A stretch of DNA of 62,735 bases from Oscillospiraceae bacterium. GTDB lineage: Bacteria > Bacillota > Clostridia > Oscillospirales > Acutalibacteraceae. Position numbers and translations under genes: made by a program. The stretch spans positions 1 through 62,735 of the forward strand of contig CADCLS010000007.1 in the NCBI GenBank assembly GCA_902802375.1. Direction: 5' to 3'. The notes under the pieces were generated by a model that was given only the letters and a program-made list of their open reading frames with translations, had not been told where the DNA came from and ran no database searches. Of the stretch, positions 1 to 8,584 are shown piece by piece (the stretch's first letter is position 1; the number at the start of each line of letters is the position of its first letter).

Positions 1-500
1 TGTCGTGCTTCGTCACGAGCCATTTCGTGAACAGTATCATGAATTGCATCGTAGCCGAGTTCCTTTGCGAGCTTCGCAAGTTCGGTTTTGCCTTTTGTAG
101 CGCCGTTCTCTGCATCTACTCGAACACGGAGATTTTCCTTTGTGCTGTCACTTACTACCTCGCCGAGCATTTCTGCAAACTTGGAAGCGTGGTCGGCTTC
201 TTCAAAAGCCGCCTTTTCCCAATAAAGGCCTATTTCCGGATAGCCCTCACGGAAAGCTACACGAGACATTGCAAGGTACATACCAACTTCACTGCACTCA
301 CCGTTAAAATTCTCACGAAGACCGTCAATAATACGCTGGTCAACACCTTTAGCTACACCTACAACATGCTCTGCCGCCCAGGTTCTTTCACCTGACTGCT
401 CTTCAAACTTAGAAGCCGGTGCATGACAAATCGGGCACTCAGCCGGAGCTTCTTCACCCTCATATACATATCCGCAAACAAGACACACATACTTTTTCAT
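1..500 (-). CDS. Reverse rubrerythrin (rubredoxin plus diiron domain), 3' end cut by window edge
   Basis: The gene starts at 500 and runs off the left edge with about 166 codons visible. The first 35 residues are a rubredoxin fold with two CxxC pairs (CLVCGY and CPICHA). A ferritin-like diiron helical region follows, with ExxH-type ligands ([13 protein letters not shown]). Rubredoxin placed before the diiron domain is the reverse rubrerythrin arrangement. Such proteins reduce hydrogen peroxide with electrons from NADH via rubredoxin reductase, and protect clostridial cytoplasm from oxygen. A GGAGG lies upstream of the ATG. It diverges from rex, the NADH/NAD+ sensor, which fits redox-linked control, although no clear Rex site was found between them. 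The full family length is about 180 residues, so little is missing. Confidence 0.88.
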   Translation of the reverse strand, partial: MKKYVCLVCGYVYEGEEAPAECPICHAPASKFEEQSGERTWAAEHVVGVAKGVDQRIIDGLRENFNGECSEVGMYLAMSRVAFREGYPEIGLYWEKAAFEEADHASKFAEMLGEVVSDSTKENLRVRVDAENGATKGKTELAKLAKELGYDAIHDTVHEMARDEAR

Positions 501-530
501 TGTTTTTACCTCCATTTTTTTACTATTTTG

Positions 531-559
531 ATTATATATGCAGCGTAATTTGAAGTCAA
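531..559 (-). promoter_or_regulatory. Promoter of the reverse rubrerythrin gene
   Basis: On the minus strand there is a -35 TTGACT (554-559), a 17-base spacer and a -10 TATAAT (531-536). This is close to a perfect vegetative promoter and points at the start codon at 500. Confidence 0.7.
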
Positions 560-569
560 GCATTTTTTC

Positions 570-598
570 TTGACTTTTAGATTAGATAATACTAAAAT
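570..598 (+). promoter_or_regulatory. Promoter of rex
   Basis: TTGACT (570-575), a 17-base spacer and TAAAAT (593-598) lie 43 bases upstream of the rex start codon. It is divergent from the rubrerythrin promoter; the two -35 boxes are only ten bases apart, so one bound regulator could affect both. Confidence 0.65.
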
Positions 599-640
599 TA
601 TATAGTAATTTTATGCTTCAGGGTTTTGAGGTGAAACGGC

Positions 641-1279
641 ATGACAAAAGGCGCTATATCATCTTTGGTAATTCGCAGAATGCCCCGTTACTATAGATTT
701 TTAGGCGAACTTCAAGAAGAAGGCATTACAAGAATATCTTCGCGTGAGCTTGCAGAGCGTATGAATCTTACCGCGAGCCAGATACGGCAGGATTTCAACT
801 GCTTCGGCGGATTCGGTCAACAGGGTTACGGCTATAATGTAGGCATGTTGCGAGAAGAAATCGCTCATATTTTAGGGGTTGACCGCCCACAAACTGCGAT
901 ACTGATAGGTGTAGGCAACATAGGAAAAGCCGTCGCTAAAAATGTAAACTTTGAGTCCAAAGGTTTTTCGCTCATTGGCTTATTTGATGAAAAAGAATCA
1001 ATAGTAGGTCAGGTTGTTAAAAACACACCTGTAAGGCATATATCAACGCTTGACGAATTTTGCAGAGAAAACAAGCCTTCAACTGCTATTCTTTGCCTTC
1101 CGAAAACAGCTACAAAACCGATAGTAAGTCAGCTTATTAATCTCGGAGTTAAAGGTTTTATGAATTTCACTTCTTATGATATTGCTCTCGATTTTCCAAA
1201 TGCCGTAGTAGAAAATGTGCATTTCGGTGACGGACTTATGACTCTTTCTTACAGACTGCACGAAAAACAGGATAATTAA
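641..1279 (+). CDS. rex: Redox-sensing transcriptional repressor Rex
   Basis: This 212-residue protein has the normal Rex length. Residues 1-60 form a winged helix (SSRELAERMNLTASQIRQD). From residue 88 there is a Rossmann NAD(H) site with GVGNIGKAV at 90-98. Rex binds operator DNA when NAD+ is high and lets go when NADH rises, so it derepresses fermentative and NADH-oxidising genes in anaerobes. A GAGGTG lies before the ATG. It is a single-gene unit closed by a hairpin at 1295-1316. The divergent neighbour is a peroxide-reducing rubrerythrin, a typical Rex-linked function. Identification is secure from sequence; the target genes are inferred. Confidence 0.96.
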   Translation: MTKGAISSLVIRRMPRYYRFLGELQEEGITRISSRELAERMNLTASQIRQDFNCFGGFGQQGYGYNVGMLREEIAHILGVDRPQTAILIGVGNIGKAVAKNVNFESKGFSLIGLFDEKESIVGQVVKNTPVRHISTLDEFCRENKPSTAILCLPKTATKPIVSQLINLGVKGFMNFTSYDIALDFPNAVVENVHFGDGLMTLSYRLHEKQDN

Positions 1280-1294
1280 ATACTATTAAGCGAA

Positions 1295-1316
1295 AAAGCC
1301 GCCGTATGGCGGCTTT
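1295..1316. terminator. Bidirectional terminator between rex and the AbrB-like gene
   Basis: A 9-bp stem (AAAGCCGCC / GGCGGCTTT) with a GTAT loop, preceded by A residues and followed by T residues, so it can work in both directions. It overlaps the stop codon of the leftward AbrB-like gene. Confidence 0.75.
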
Positions 1317-1584
1317 ATTCATTTTTAGGCGGTGCTTCAACTAAGTTATTGAGCTTTTCTATACATTCTTTGCAAACGGTATGTCCTGAAAGCTCTACGC
1401 TATCGGCAACATTATTGCAAAAAATGCAGGTGGGCTGATATTTTCGGAGAATAACGCTATCACCCTCCATATATATTTCAAAACTGTCAACATTGTTTTT
1501 GACATCAAGCTGAGCTCGTATTTCCTTAGGAATTACCACTCTGCCCATTTTATCGACCGCCCTTATCATTCCTGTTGACCTCAT
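1315..1584 (-). CDS. AbrB/SpoVT-type regulator with C-terminal zinc-ribbon-like tail
   Basis: This 89-residue protein has an AbrB-type swapped-hairpin DNA-binding domain at residues 1-50 (GMIRAVDKMGRVVIPKEIR). The tail has two CxxC motifs (CIFC and CKEC) 18 residues apart that could bind one zinc. Transition-state regulators of this family control the shift from growth to stationary phase and sporulation. Most AbrB proteins instead carry a second AbrB-like or GAF domain, so the short metal-binding tail is a distinct subtype. It is the last gene of the long leftward train. An AAGGAG-type site precedes the ATG. The DNA target and any sensing role of the cysteines are unknown. Confidence 0.85.
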   Translation of the reverse strand: MRSTGMIRAVDKMGRVVIPKEIRAQLDVKNNVDSFEIYMEGDSVILRKYQPTCIFCNNVADSVELSGHTVCKECIEKLNNLVEAPPKNE

Positions 1585-1596
1585 ATTTCACACTCC

Positions 1597-2268
1597 TTAA
1601 TTTATTGACCAATCTATCGGTTTTTGACCGCTTCCTGTCAAAATTTCATTAGCTTTTGAAAAATGCCGACATCCAAAGAAACCTCCATATGCAGACAACG
1701 GACTCGGATGTACGCAAATAAGCTTCTTGTGTATATCGTTTACTATAAGTTCGCCTTTTTGTCTTGCGGCGGCGCCCCAGAGCAGGAATACAACCGGCGT
1801 TTTTTTACGGTTAAGCTCGGAAATAACTCTATCGGTAAATAGCTCCCAGCCTTTACCTTTATGACTGTTAGCTTGTCCCTCTCGCACTGTAAGCACAGAG
1901 TTTAGCATTAAAACGCCCTGCTTTGCCCAAGAAGTGAGATAACCGTAATGCTCAGGTACGCTTATACCCAAATCACTTTTAAGCTCTGCAAATATGTTTT
2001 TGAGTGAAGGTGGCGGTTCAATGCCCGGCTTTACCGAAAAACAAAGACCGTGAGCCTGACCTGCGCCGTGGTACGGGTCCTGCCCTATTATTACCACCCT
2101 TGTGTTTTCAAAAGAAGTATATTTTAAGGCGTTAAAAATATCGTACATATCAGGGAAAATGTGGTGCGTAGAATACTCTTTTTTCAAAAATTCGCGCAAC
2201 TGCTTATAATAAGGTTTTTCAAATTCGTCTTTAAGTATTTCATCCCAGTCGTTACCGATACTTACCAT
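1597..2268 (-). CDS. ung: Uracil-DNA glycosylase (family 1)
   Basis: A 223-residue enzyme that removes uracil from DNA after cytosine deamination or dUTP incorporation. The water-activating motif GQDPYHG is at residues 62-68 (catalytic Asp near 64), and the uracil-recognition segment HPSPLSAY is near residue 187. Length and motifs fit family 1 Ung. It lies between the AbrB-like gene and the histidine-phosphatase gene with gaps of about ten bases, so it is probably co-transcribed with them. mutS and mutL lie farther up the same strand. Confidence 0.95.
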   Translation of the reverse strand: MVSIGNDWDEILKDEFEKPYYKQLREFLKKEYSTHHIFPDMYDIFNALKYTSFENTRVVIIGQDPYHGAGQAHGLCFSVKPGIEPPPSLKNIFAELKSDLGISVPEHYGYLTSWAKQGVLMLNSVLTVREGQANSHKGKGWELFTDRVISELNRKKTPVVFLLWGAAARQKGELIVNDIHKKLICVHPSPLSAYGGFFGCRHFSKANEILTGSGQKPIDWSIN

Positions 2269-2277
2269 ACTAACTCC

Positions 2278-2883
2278 TTATATTATGTCATAAACCTCTA
2301 TAATACCGCTTGAATGGTAAAGTGACGGTGTAACACACACCGAATATCCTCTGCCGTTATCACTCTGCCACTCAACCGACTTTCTTCTCGGCACCGCACA
2401 GCTTGACAACAACATCATAATCGCGCCTCCATGCATAATAACCGCCGAACTGCTTACTCCGTTTTTCATCATATCCTCAACTACGGCGCGAAAGCCCATA
2501 GCAAGGCGTTTGATAAAGTTATCAGTAGTTTCTCCTCCCGGAGGTGCGGGAATTTTGCCGGAGGTCCAAAGCGCAAAGTTTTCATCCTTTTCAAGCTCAT
2601 TTGCGGTTTTTCCTTCAAAATCACCGAAATCGTACTCGGCAAGCTCGTCTATAATCTTATAATCAGTATCGGGATAGATAATCTCCGCCGTCTGTTTACA
2701 CCGGAGCATCGGCGAGGTATAAAGTCGCTCTATATCGGGATAATCAACGGTATCTTTAAGCATTCTAAGCTCATCCACACCCTCGTCGCATACAGGCAAA
2801 TCCGTACGATTGCCTACATACTGCCCTTTTATATTCGCCTCGGTTATCCCATGGCGGATAAGATGTATTTTATAAGTTTTCAT
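2278..2883 (-). CDS. Histidine phosphatase family protein (phosphoglycerate-mutase-like)
   Basis: A 201-residue branch-1 histidine phosphatase. The phospho-accepting RHG triad is at the N-terminus (LIRHGITEAN), SPMLRCKQTAEI is the phosphate-pocket segment, and a second histidine lies in MHGG near residue 150. Members of this size include alpha-ribazole phosphatase (CobC) and broad-specificity phosphatases. No cobalamin gene lies nearby, so the substrate is left open. The gene overlaps the hemW 3' end by about 14 bases and so depends on coupled translation. Confidence 0.8.
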   Translation of the reverse strand: MKTYKIHLIRHGITEANIKGQYVGNRTDLPVCDEGVDELRMLKDTVDYPDIERLYTSPMLRCKQTAEIIYPDTDYKIIDELAEYDFGDFEGKTANELEKDENFALWTSGKIPAPPGGETTDNFIKRLAMGFRAVVEDMMKNGVSSSAVIMHGGAIMMLLSSCAVPRRKSVEWQSDNGRGYSVCVTPSLYHSSGIIEVYDII

Positions 2884-3964
2884 ATATTAACTCCGTAATA
2901 ATGCTGTTTGAAACAAGCATTCCTTCGTCTGTCAAAGATATTCTGCCGTCTTTAAGCTTTATAAATCCGGCTTTTTGAAGCTCTTTCGCTTTTTCAGTGA
3001 TATCGCCGGAAAAAAAATTTATATTTACACCCTCGGAAAGTCTCAAACCAAGCATAATGCGCTCGAGGCGGTCGCCTCCAACACCGTCAGGTATCGGCTC
3101 ATTTCCGTTTATAAAACCTTTAATATCACGCGGATAGTAAAACCTTTTTCCTAAAAGAAAAGAGTGCGCCGAGGGACCTATTCCTAAATACTCATCACAC
3201 CGCCAATATTTTAAGTTATGACGGCTTATTTTCCCCTTTCTCGCAAAATTCGAGATTTCATAATGCTCAAATCCGTTGCGTTTCAGTTCTTTACAAACCG
3301 TCAAATACTGAACTGCGGTATCATCCTCACCGGGAAGTTTCAATCTTTCTCTCATACTGTAAAAAGCGGTGTTTTGCTCAATTTTAAGTATGTATGCCGA
3401 TATATGTTCAGGATTTAGCCCGCAAATAAAGTTTATATCTTCCTGTAAAGACTTACAATCACTTTCAGGTAATGCTATCATAATATCCAAAGATATATTA
3501 TCAAAACCGATTTCACGCGCTTTTTTAACCGCCGCTTTTGCCATACTCACAGTATGGCGTCTACCGAGCAGTTTAAGCTTCTCGTCACTGCCCGACTGAA
3601 TACCAAAAGAAAGCCGGTTTACTCCGGCTTTCTTTGCCGATTCCAAAAATTCAAAGCTGCAGTTCGGGTTGCATTCGGCGGTAATTTCGGCGTCAGTCGT
3701 GACATTAAAGCTTTCCCTTACTGCCGACAAAATCAAGATAATATCACTTTTCAAAACCGACGGTGTGCCACCGCCTAAGTAAATGGTATCTACACGGCTT
3801 TCTACCTTTGAGCCCCAAGCTTTAATTTCTCTTATAAGCGCCGTAAGATAGTCACTATATACTTTTTCGTGTAAGCAAGCCGAATAAAAATCACAGTAAA
3901 GACATTTTTTCTCGCAAAACGGTATATGGATATAAAGCCCTATGGTATCAGGCAAGTATTTCAC
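2870..3964 (-). CDS. hemW: Radical SAM haem chaperone HemW
   Basis: A 364-residue radical SAM protein with the cluster motif CEKKCLYC (Cys17, 21, 24) followed by DF. HemN has a fourth cysteine there, so this pattern points to HemW rather than the oxygen-independent coproporphyrinogen oxidase. GGGTPS is the SAM-binding glycine motif, and the C-terminal 60 residues form the usual winged domain. HemW inserts haem into membrane proteins. The listed start is a GTG; a TTG at 3955 with AGGTGA five bases before it is an alternative. The start lies inside the 3' end of pduL. No haem biosynthesis gene is seen nearby. Confidence 0.88.
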   Translation of the reverse strand: MKYLPDTIGLYIHIPFCEKKCLYCDFYSACLHEKVYSDYLTALIREIKAWGSKVESRVDTIYLGGGTPSVLKSDIILILSAVRESFNVTTDAEITAECNPNCSFEFLESAKKAGVNRLSFGIQSGSDEKLKLLGRRHTVSMAKAAVKKAREIGFDNISLDIMIALPESDCKSLQEDINFICGLNPEHISAYILKIEQNTAFYSMRERLKLPGEDDTAVQYLTVCKELKRNGFEHYEISNFARKGKISRHNLKYWRCDEYLGIGPSAHSFLLGKRFYYPRDIKGFINGNEPIPDGVGGDRLERIMLGLRLSEGVNINFFSGDITEKAKELQKAGFIKLKDGRISLTDEGMLVSNSIITELIYENL

Positions 3965-4520
3965 CTATAACCGTGCCTTTAATAGCGGCGGCATTTGACT
4001 CATCGGTATCAATATGCATAGCAAGCGCATAGTTTTTGCTTACTCTTACAACCACATCGTCAAAAATAAGTGATCTACCCTCGGTAGGTATCTTTACGCT
4101 TACTATCTGCTTGTCTGCAAGACCGTATTTTTCAGCATCCGCAGGGGTAGCGTGAATATGCCTCTTTGCGGCAATAACGCCTTCTTTAAGCTCCACTTCG
4201 CCACAAGGACCTACAAGCTTGCAAACGCCTGAGCCTTCAACATCACCCGATTCACGAATGGGCGCTATAGCGCCTACGGTACGGGCATCGGTCAAAGACA
4301 GCTCAACCTGGTCTGCTGAACGGCAGGGACCTAAAATCGAAGCTTTAAGCGAGCCTTTTTCACCTACTATTGTGACCTTCTCTTCACAAGCAAACTGACC
4401 CGGTTGCGAAAGGTCTTTTTTATTTGTAAGCTTATGACCTTTACCGAAAAGGATTTCGAGCGTTTCTTCTGTTACATGCACATGGCGTGCAGATACTTCT
4501 ACCAATACTTCTTTTTTCAT
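3948..4520 (-). CDS. pduL: Phosphate propanoyltransferase / phosphotransacylase PduL
   Basis: A 190-residue protein with the two tandem beta-barrel halves of PduL and its zinc-binding histidines (ARHVHVT near residue 13 and AKRHIHAT near 118). PduL exchanges CoA and phosphate on acyl groups, making acyl phosphate for ATP formation by a kinase. No N-terminal encapsulation peptide and no microcompartment shell genes are visible, so this copy probably works in the cytosol, perhaps as the acetyl-/propionyl-CoA phosphotransacylase of fermentation. It sits directly after the transketolase pair in the same operon and overlaps hemW. Confidence 0.92.
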   Translation of the reverse strand: MKKEVLVEVSARHVHVTEETLEILFGKGHKLTNKKDLSQPGQFACEEKVTIVGEKGSLKASILGPCRSADQVELSLTDARTVGAIAPIRESGDVEGSGVCKLVGPCGEVELKEGVIAAKRHIHATPADAEKYGLADKQIVSVKIPTEGRSLIFDDVVVRVSKNYALAMHIDTDESNAAAIKGTVIGEILA

Positions 4521-4537
4521 ATTTATATCTCCTCTTG

Positions 4538-5485
4538 TTACTTTTTAAGATTAATAGCAGATTTTGCTTTTTCGGCTATGTCTTTTGCGCGAAGTCCAAA
4601 CTCGTCAAGTAGTTTTCCGGCAGGGCCTGAATATCCAAATCTATCATACACACCGAGCTTAATCACGGGGACCGGGCATTCTTCGCATACAAGCTCAGAT
4701 ACCGCACCGCCAAGTCCTCCTATTACCGAATGCTCCTCAGCAGTCACTATAGCGCCGGTCTCTCGTGCGGCGGCAAGTACTGCTTCTTTATCGATAGGCT
4801 TAATTGTTGCCATATTGATAACTCTCGCTTCTATGCCCTCATCTTTTAATATTTGGTGTGCCTTAAGCGCCTCACTTACCATAAGACCCGTAGCAATTAT
4901 GGACACATCCGTGCCCTCACGCAACACACTTGCCTTTCCTATCTGGAATTTATAGTCATCACCGAAAATCACAGGCACGGCATATCTGCCAAAGCGCATA
5001 TAAACCGGACCGTCGTGGTCTATGGCGGCAAATATGGCTTTCTTTGCTTCTGTATCGTCAGCAGGATTTATAACCGTCATATTAGGTAGCGTACGCATAA
5101 GTGCTATATCCTCAAGACACTGGTGTGTAGCTCCGTCTTCACCCACAGAAATTCCGGCGTGAGTTGCACCAATTACAACATGAAGATTCGGATAACATAT
5201 TGAGTTTCTTATTTGTTCAAACGCTCTGCCTGCCGCAAACATTGCAAATGAACTTACGAAAACGCGCTTACCTGTTGCCGCAATTCCTGCGGCAATACTC
5301 ATCATATTCTGTTCAGCAATACCGCAATCATAAAACCTGTCCGGGAAAGCCGCTTTGAATTTGCCGGTTTGTGTTGCGGCGGCAAGGTCGGCATCCAAAA
5401 CTATAAAATCGTTCCTTTGTTTTCCAAGCTCTACAAGCGCCTCGCCGTAACTTGCGCGAGTTGCAACTGTTTTAATATCTGCCAT
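4538..5485 (-). CDS. Transketolase, C-terminal subunit
   Basis: This is the second half of a split transketolase, with the pyrimidine-binding domain first (VLDADLAAATQTG, the CGIAEQNM segment) and the C-terminal domain after it. With the N-terminal subunit it makes one thiamine-diphosphate enzyme that moves two-carbon units in the non-oxidative pentose phosphate pathway. An open frame reaches back to 5503. The ATG at 5485 is preferred because AGGAGAGG lies seven bases before it, giving 315 residues. The 5503 reading would start inside the stop region of the upstream subunit. The strict pairing of the two genes supports one heteromeric enzyme. Confidence 0.93.
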   Translation of the reverse strand: MADIKTVATRASYGEALVELGKQRNDFIVLDADLAAATQTGKFKAAFPDRFYDCGIAEQNMMSIAAGIAATGKRVFVSSFAMFAAGRAFEQIRNSICYPNLHVVIGATHAGISVGEDGATHQCLEDIALMRTLPNMTVINPADDTEAKKAIFAAIDHDGPVYMRFGRYAVPVIFGDDYKFQIGKASVLREGTDVSIIATGLMVSEALKAHQILKDEGIEARVINMATIKPIDKEAVLAAARETGAIVTAEEHSVIGGLGGAVSELVCEECPVPVIKLGVYDRFGYSGPAGKLLDEFGLRAKDIAEKAKSAINLKK

Positions 5486-5499
5486 TTCTATTCCTCTCC

Positions 5500-6336
5500 T
5501 CATTGTAACTCATCAAGTGCTGCTTTAAGCTCTTTGATTGCAATTTCATATTGCTCATCGTTTGGTGCTGTTCCGTGCCAGTTAACCTTATTTTCCATAA
5601 ACGACACGCCTTTGCCCTTAGTTGTTTTAGCAATAATAGCGGTTGGCTTATCTGAATACTTGGCTTTTTCTACTGCCGCCTCAATTTGTTCAAAATCGTG
5701 GCCGTCTATCTCTATAACATCCCAGCCAAACGCCTCAAACTTTTTATCAACCGGACGCGCGGAATTCACCTCTTCAATCGTGCCGTCTATCTGTAAACCG
5801 TTAAGGTCAACAAACGCAGTTAAGTTTGAAAGGCCCTTGTTTGCGGCAAACATCGCCGCTTCCCAAACCTGACCTTCTTCTATCTCTCCGTCGCCTAAAA
5901 CTGCATAAACGCGGTATTTATCGCCAAAATGCTTTGCAGACAGTGCCATTCCTACCGCCGCTGAAATTCCTTGACCAAGAGAGCCAGTTGACATATCAAC
6001 GCCCGGAATATGCTTCATATCCGGATGACCTTGCAAAAATGAACCTGTTTGACGGAGGCTCAAAAGCTCGCTTTTATCAAAGTAGCCTCGCTCGGCAAGT
6101 GTGGCATAAAGCGCAGGCGCCGCGTGACCCTTTGAAAGCACAAATCTGTCTCTGTCAGGTTTTTTGGGGATTTGAGGGTCAATATTCATTTCCTTAAAAT
6201 AAAGATATGTAAGAATATCAGCGCACGAAAGCGAGCCTCCCGGATGACCGGATTTCGCGGCGTGCACACCGCGAATAATACCCACTCTTATCTTAAGAGC
6301 CGTCTTTTCAAGGCTTAATTTGGTTTGCTTGTCCAT
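5500..6336 (-). CDS. Transketolase, N-terminal subunit
   Basis: A 278-residue thiamine-diphosphate-binding subunit. The [13 protein letters not shown] segment followed by [14 protein letters not shown] matches the GDG-(X)n-N metal/diphosphate motif, and [13 protein letters not shown] near residue 26 is the transketolase N-terminal signature. It pairs with the gene immediately downstream. A GGAGGAG precedes the ATG, and the start overlaps the end of the HAD hydrolase gene by 29 bases. Clostridia commonly split transketolase in this way. Confidence 0.95.
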   Translation of the reverse strand: MDKQTKLSLEKTALKIRVGIIRGVHAAKSGHPGGSLSCADILTYLYFKEMNIDPQIPKKPDRDRFVLSKGHAAPALYATLAERGYFDKSELLSLRQTGSFLQGHPDMKHIPGVDMSTGSLGQGISAAVGMALSAKHFGDKYRVYAVLGDGEIEEGQVWEAAMFAANKGLSNLTAFVDLNGLQIDGTIEEVNSARPVDKKFEAFGWDVIEIDGHDFEQIEAAVEKAKYSDKPTAIIAKTTKGKGVSFMENKVNWHGTAPNDEQYEIAIKELKAALDELQ

Positions 6337-7162
6337 TTTTTATAATCTCCTCCAAATATTCTATAAAATCGGCAACGGCACCGTTTTTCACAGAACCAAC
6401 AGTCACCATAGCCTCATTTTTTACATCATCAGGCGATTCGCACGGTACGGCGCTTATATCCGCGGCAGAAAGCATCTCAACATCGTTATAATAATCGCCT
6501 ATTGCAAAATATCCGCCTTTTTTAATGCTTAGAATTTTGCAAAGCTCACCTAAAGCCGCCGCTTTTGAAACACCGAAAGGTATCTGTTCAAGGTAATTCT
6601 GCCTGATACCGCCTATATATGTGCTGGTTTTATAAAAAACACTCTCGTCGGAATACTTTTCTGACATTTTTAGAAGTATGTCATACTGTTCTTCATCTTC
6701 GAGAAAATATATCACTTTGTTGATATTGTCCTCTGATGCGGTCTTAAAGTCCGTAAACTTTGCCATCATACTCTCATACTGCTCATGCAAATCCGTAGCT
6801 TTACTTCTTGAAGGCACATATAGCCCGTTTGCCGTATGCATTTCTATACCGATATTAAGTGTATCAACCGCCTGTTTAATCATACTAAGCGAACTTTTCG
6901 GCAGAACCTTTTCACTAATTGCACTTTTATTTTCAAAATCGTATATAACACATCCGTTTGAAAGCACTGACGGTGATATACATCTGATTTTTGAAGTTAC
7001 ATCCTTTAGCGCTACCGAAGTTCTCCCGGTCGAAAGTGCGAACTTACCGCCTTCACTTACAAAATATTTTATTTTTTCTATGTTCCTTTGCGGTATATAG
7101 TTGTCAAAAAGCAATGTGCCATCTATATCACAGGCTAAAAGACAACCGTCAAACATTCCCAT
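6308..7162 (-). CDS. HAD-superfamily hydrolase, Cof type
   Basis: The catalytic motif DIDGTLL lies near the N-terminus, TGR is motif II, and [10 protein letters not shown] near the C-terminus is motif IV, as in Cof/SupH-type sugar and cofactor phosphatases with a large cap domain. The open frame extends to 7249, but the extra residues look non-homologous and lie inside rluD. Starting at the ATG at 7162 gives about 284 residues and has GGAGG twelve bases upstream; 7156 is another possible start. It overlaps rluD by 14 bases. The substrate cannot be told from sequence. Confidence 0.85.
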   Translation of the reverse strand: MGMFDGCLLACDIDGTLLFDNYIPQRNIEKIKYFVSEGGKFALSTGRTSVALKDVTSKIRCISPSVLSNGCVIYDFENKSAISEKVLPKSSLSMIKQAVDTLNIGIEMHTANGLYVPSRSKATDLHEQYESMMAKFTDFKTASEDNINKVIYFLEDEEQYDILLKMSEKYSDESVFYKTSTYIGGIRQNYLEQIPFGVSKAAALGELCKILSIKKGGYFAIGDYYNDVEMLSAADISAVPCESPDDVKNEAMVTVGSVKNGAVADFIEYLEEIIKNGQANQIKP

Positions 7163-8066
7163 TTTTACGGCAAACCTCCAAAAAGCTCTTAAAATAATCA
7201 GGCAATTCGCTTTCAAATTCCAAATACTTGCCCGTTGAAGGATGAACAAACCCTATTTTTTTTGCGTGAAGACACTGGCCCGAAAGACTCTTTATAACCC
7301 TTTTAGGACCGTAAACATCGTCTCCCGCTACCGGGTGCCCAATATATGCCATATGCACTCTTATCTGGTGCGTTCTTCCGGTCTCAAGACGGCATCTTAT
7401 ATGAGTAAATCCACCAAATCTTTCAAGCACGGTAAAATGCGTTACGGCAGACTTTGAATTCTTATCGGTTACAGCCATTTGTTTGCGCTTTACAGGGTGC
7501 CTGCCTATCGGTGCATTTACCGTGCCGCTATCATCCTTTATATTTCCGTAAACCATCGCTTCGTACTCGCGTGTAAGACTATGCGCTTTTATCTGCGCCG
7601 CAAGGCAGTTGTGCGCCTTATCGTTTTTAGCCACAAGCAAAAGACCGCTTGTGTTTTTATCTATCCTATGTAAAATGCCGGGTCTTAAAACTCCGCCTAT
7701 TCCCGAAAGGCTATCACCGCAATGGAAAAGCACTGCATTAACGAGTGTGTTTTCATAATTGCCTGCGGCAGGATGAACCACCATACCCTTAGGTTTATTA
7801 ACAACCAAAAGGTCGTCGTCCTCATAAATGATATCAAGAGGAATATCCTGCGCTTCGGCACGGTACGGCACCGCTTCCGGGATATCAACGCTCACGACAT
7901 CTTCAAAATGAAGCTTTATGCTCTTATCAGCCGTTTTTCCGTTTACAGTGACATTACCTGAGCTAATAAGTCCTGCCGCACGCGAACGGCTTATCTCTTC
8001 TCTTGACGCCACAAAAACATCAAGTCTCTCGCCGTTACCCTCGTATTTGTAAACACTTACACTCAT
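7149..8066 (-). CDS. rluD: Pseudouridine synthase, RluA/RluD family
   Basis: A 305-residue protein with an N-terminal S4 RNA-binding domain (residues about 10-55) and a RluA-type catalytic domain whose key aspartate is in HRIDKNTSG. HQIRVHMAYIGHPV is the second family signature. It isomerises uridine to pseudouridine in RNA; RluD itself acts on helix 69 of 23S rRNA, but RluA-family members with other targets look alike, so the symbol is tentative. It follows lspA with a four-base overlap, an order found in many Firmicutes. Confidence 0.88.
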   Translation of the reverse strand: MSVSVYKYEGNGERLDVFVASREEISRSRAAGLISSGNVTVNGKTADKSIKLHFEDVVSVDIPEAVPYRAEAQDIPLDIIYEDDDLLVVNKPKGMVVHPAAGNYENTLVNAVLFHCGDSLSGIGGVLRPGILHRIDKNTSGLLLVAKNDKAHNCLAAQIKAHSLTREYEAMVYGNIKDDSGTVNAPIGRHPVKRKQMAVTDKNSKSAVTHFTVLERFGGFTHIRCRLETGRTHQIRVHMAYIGHPVAGDDVYGPKRVIKSLSGQCLHAKKIGFVHPSTGKYLEFESELPDYFKSFLEVCRKNGNV

Positions 8067-8584
8067 TTTTCCTCGTACGCTGATTCTTTTCTGTGGCTCT
8101 TCTGCTTTGCCTCACGCCAAAGGTCAATTAAAAAATACAATACCAAAAGGCCGGCGCCTAAAACTATCGCGCAATCAGCAATATTGAAAACCGGAAACTG
8201 CGGCCAAAACGAAAAGTGCAGGAAATCCACTACCGAACCGCCTCTTAAAACTCTATCAATCATATTTCCTATACCGCCGGAAAGCACCAGTATCATAGCC
8301 CAAAAAAGCAGTTTGTTTTTTGTGCCGTACTTTAGTATTAGTGCGATACAAATTAACATTACCACCGCAGTAATGCTTATAAGTAACCATGTGCGGTCAC
8401 TGAGCATACCCCAAGCGGCACCGCTGTTTTTAACATAAGTTATATCGAGTACTTTGGGTATAAATATATGCGACTCGGCAAGAGCATAATTTCCGGCTAT
8501 ATAATACTTTGTATACTGATCAAGCGCAATTACCGCCATACCGCAAATTACAGCAATTATATATGTTACCACTCTTTTCACCAC
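8063..8584 (-). CDS. lspA: Signal peptidase II (prolipoprotein signal peptidase)
   Basis: A 173-residue polytopic membrane protease with four predicted membrane helices. The two catalytic aspartates are in GGIGNMIDRV and FNIADCAIV, and NSGAAWGM is the conserved lipobox-pocket segment. It cuts the signal peptide of diacylglyceryl-modified lipoproteins. Translation starts at a GTG overlapping the divIVA stop (8584, or the next GTG at 8581). Its position between divIVA and rluD is a common Firmicute arrangement. Confidence 0.95.
   Translation of the reverse strand: MVKRVVTYIIAVICGMAVIALDQYTKYYIAGNYALAESHIFIPKVLDITYVKNSGAAWGMLSDRTWLLISITAVVMLICIALILKYGTKNKLLFWAMILVLSGGIGNMIDRVLRGGSVVDFLHFSFWPQFPVFNIADCAIVLGAGLLVLYFLIDLWREAKQKSHRKESAYEEK

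Noticed and set aside
501-640. A Rex operator between the rubrerythrin gene and rex
   Set aside because: Only a weak TACTA-N8-TAGTA palindrome over the rex -10 is present; it does not match the usual TTGTTAA-N4-TTAACAA site closely enough.
5369-5872. Long frames opposite the transketolase genes
   Set aside because: They are antisense shadows of highly conserved coding sequence with no start signals.
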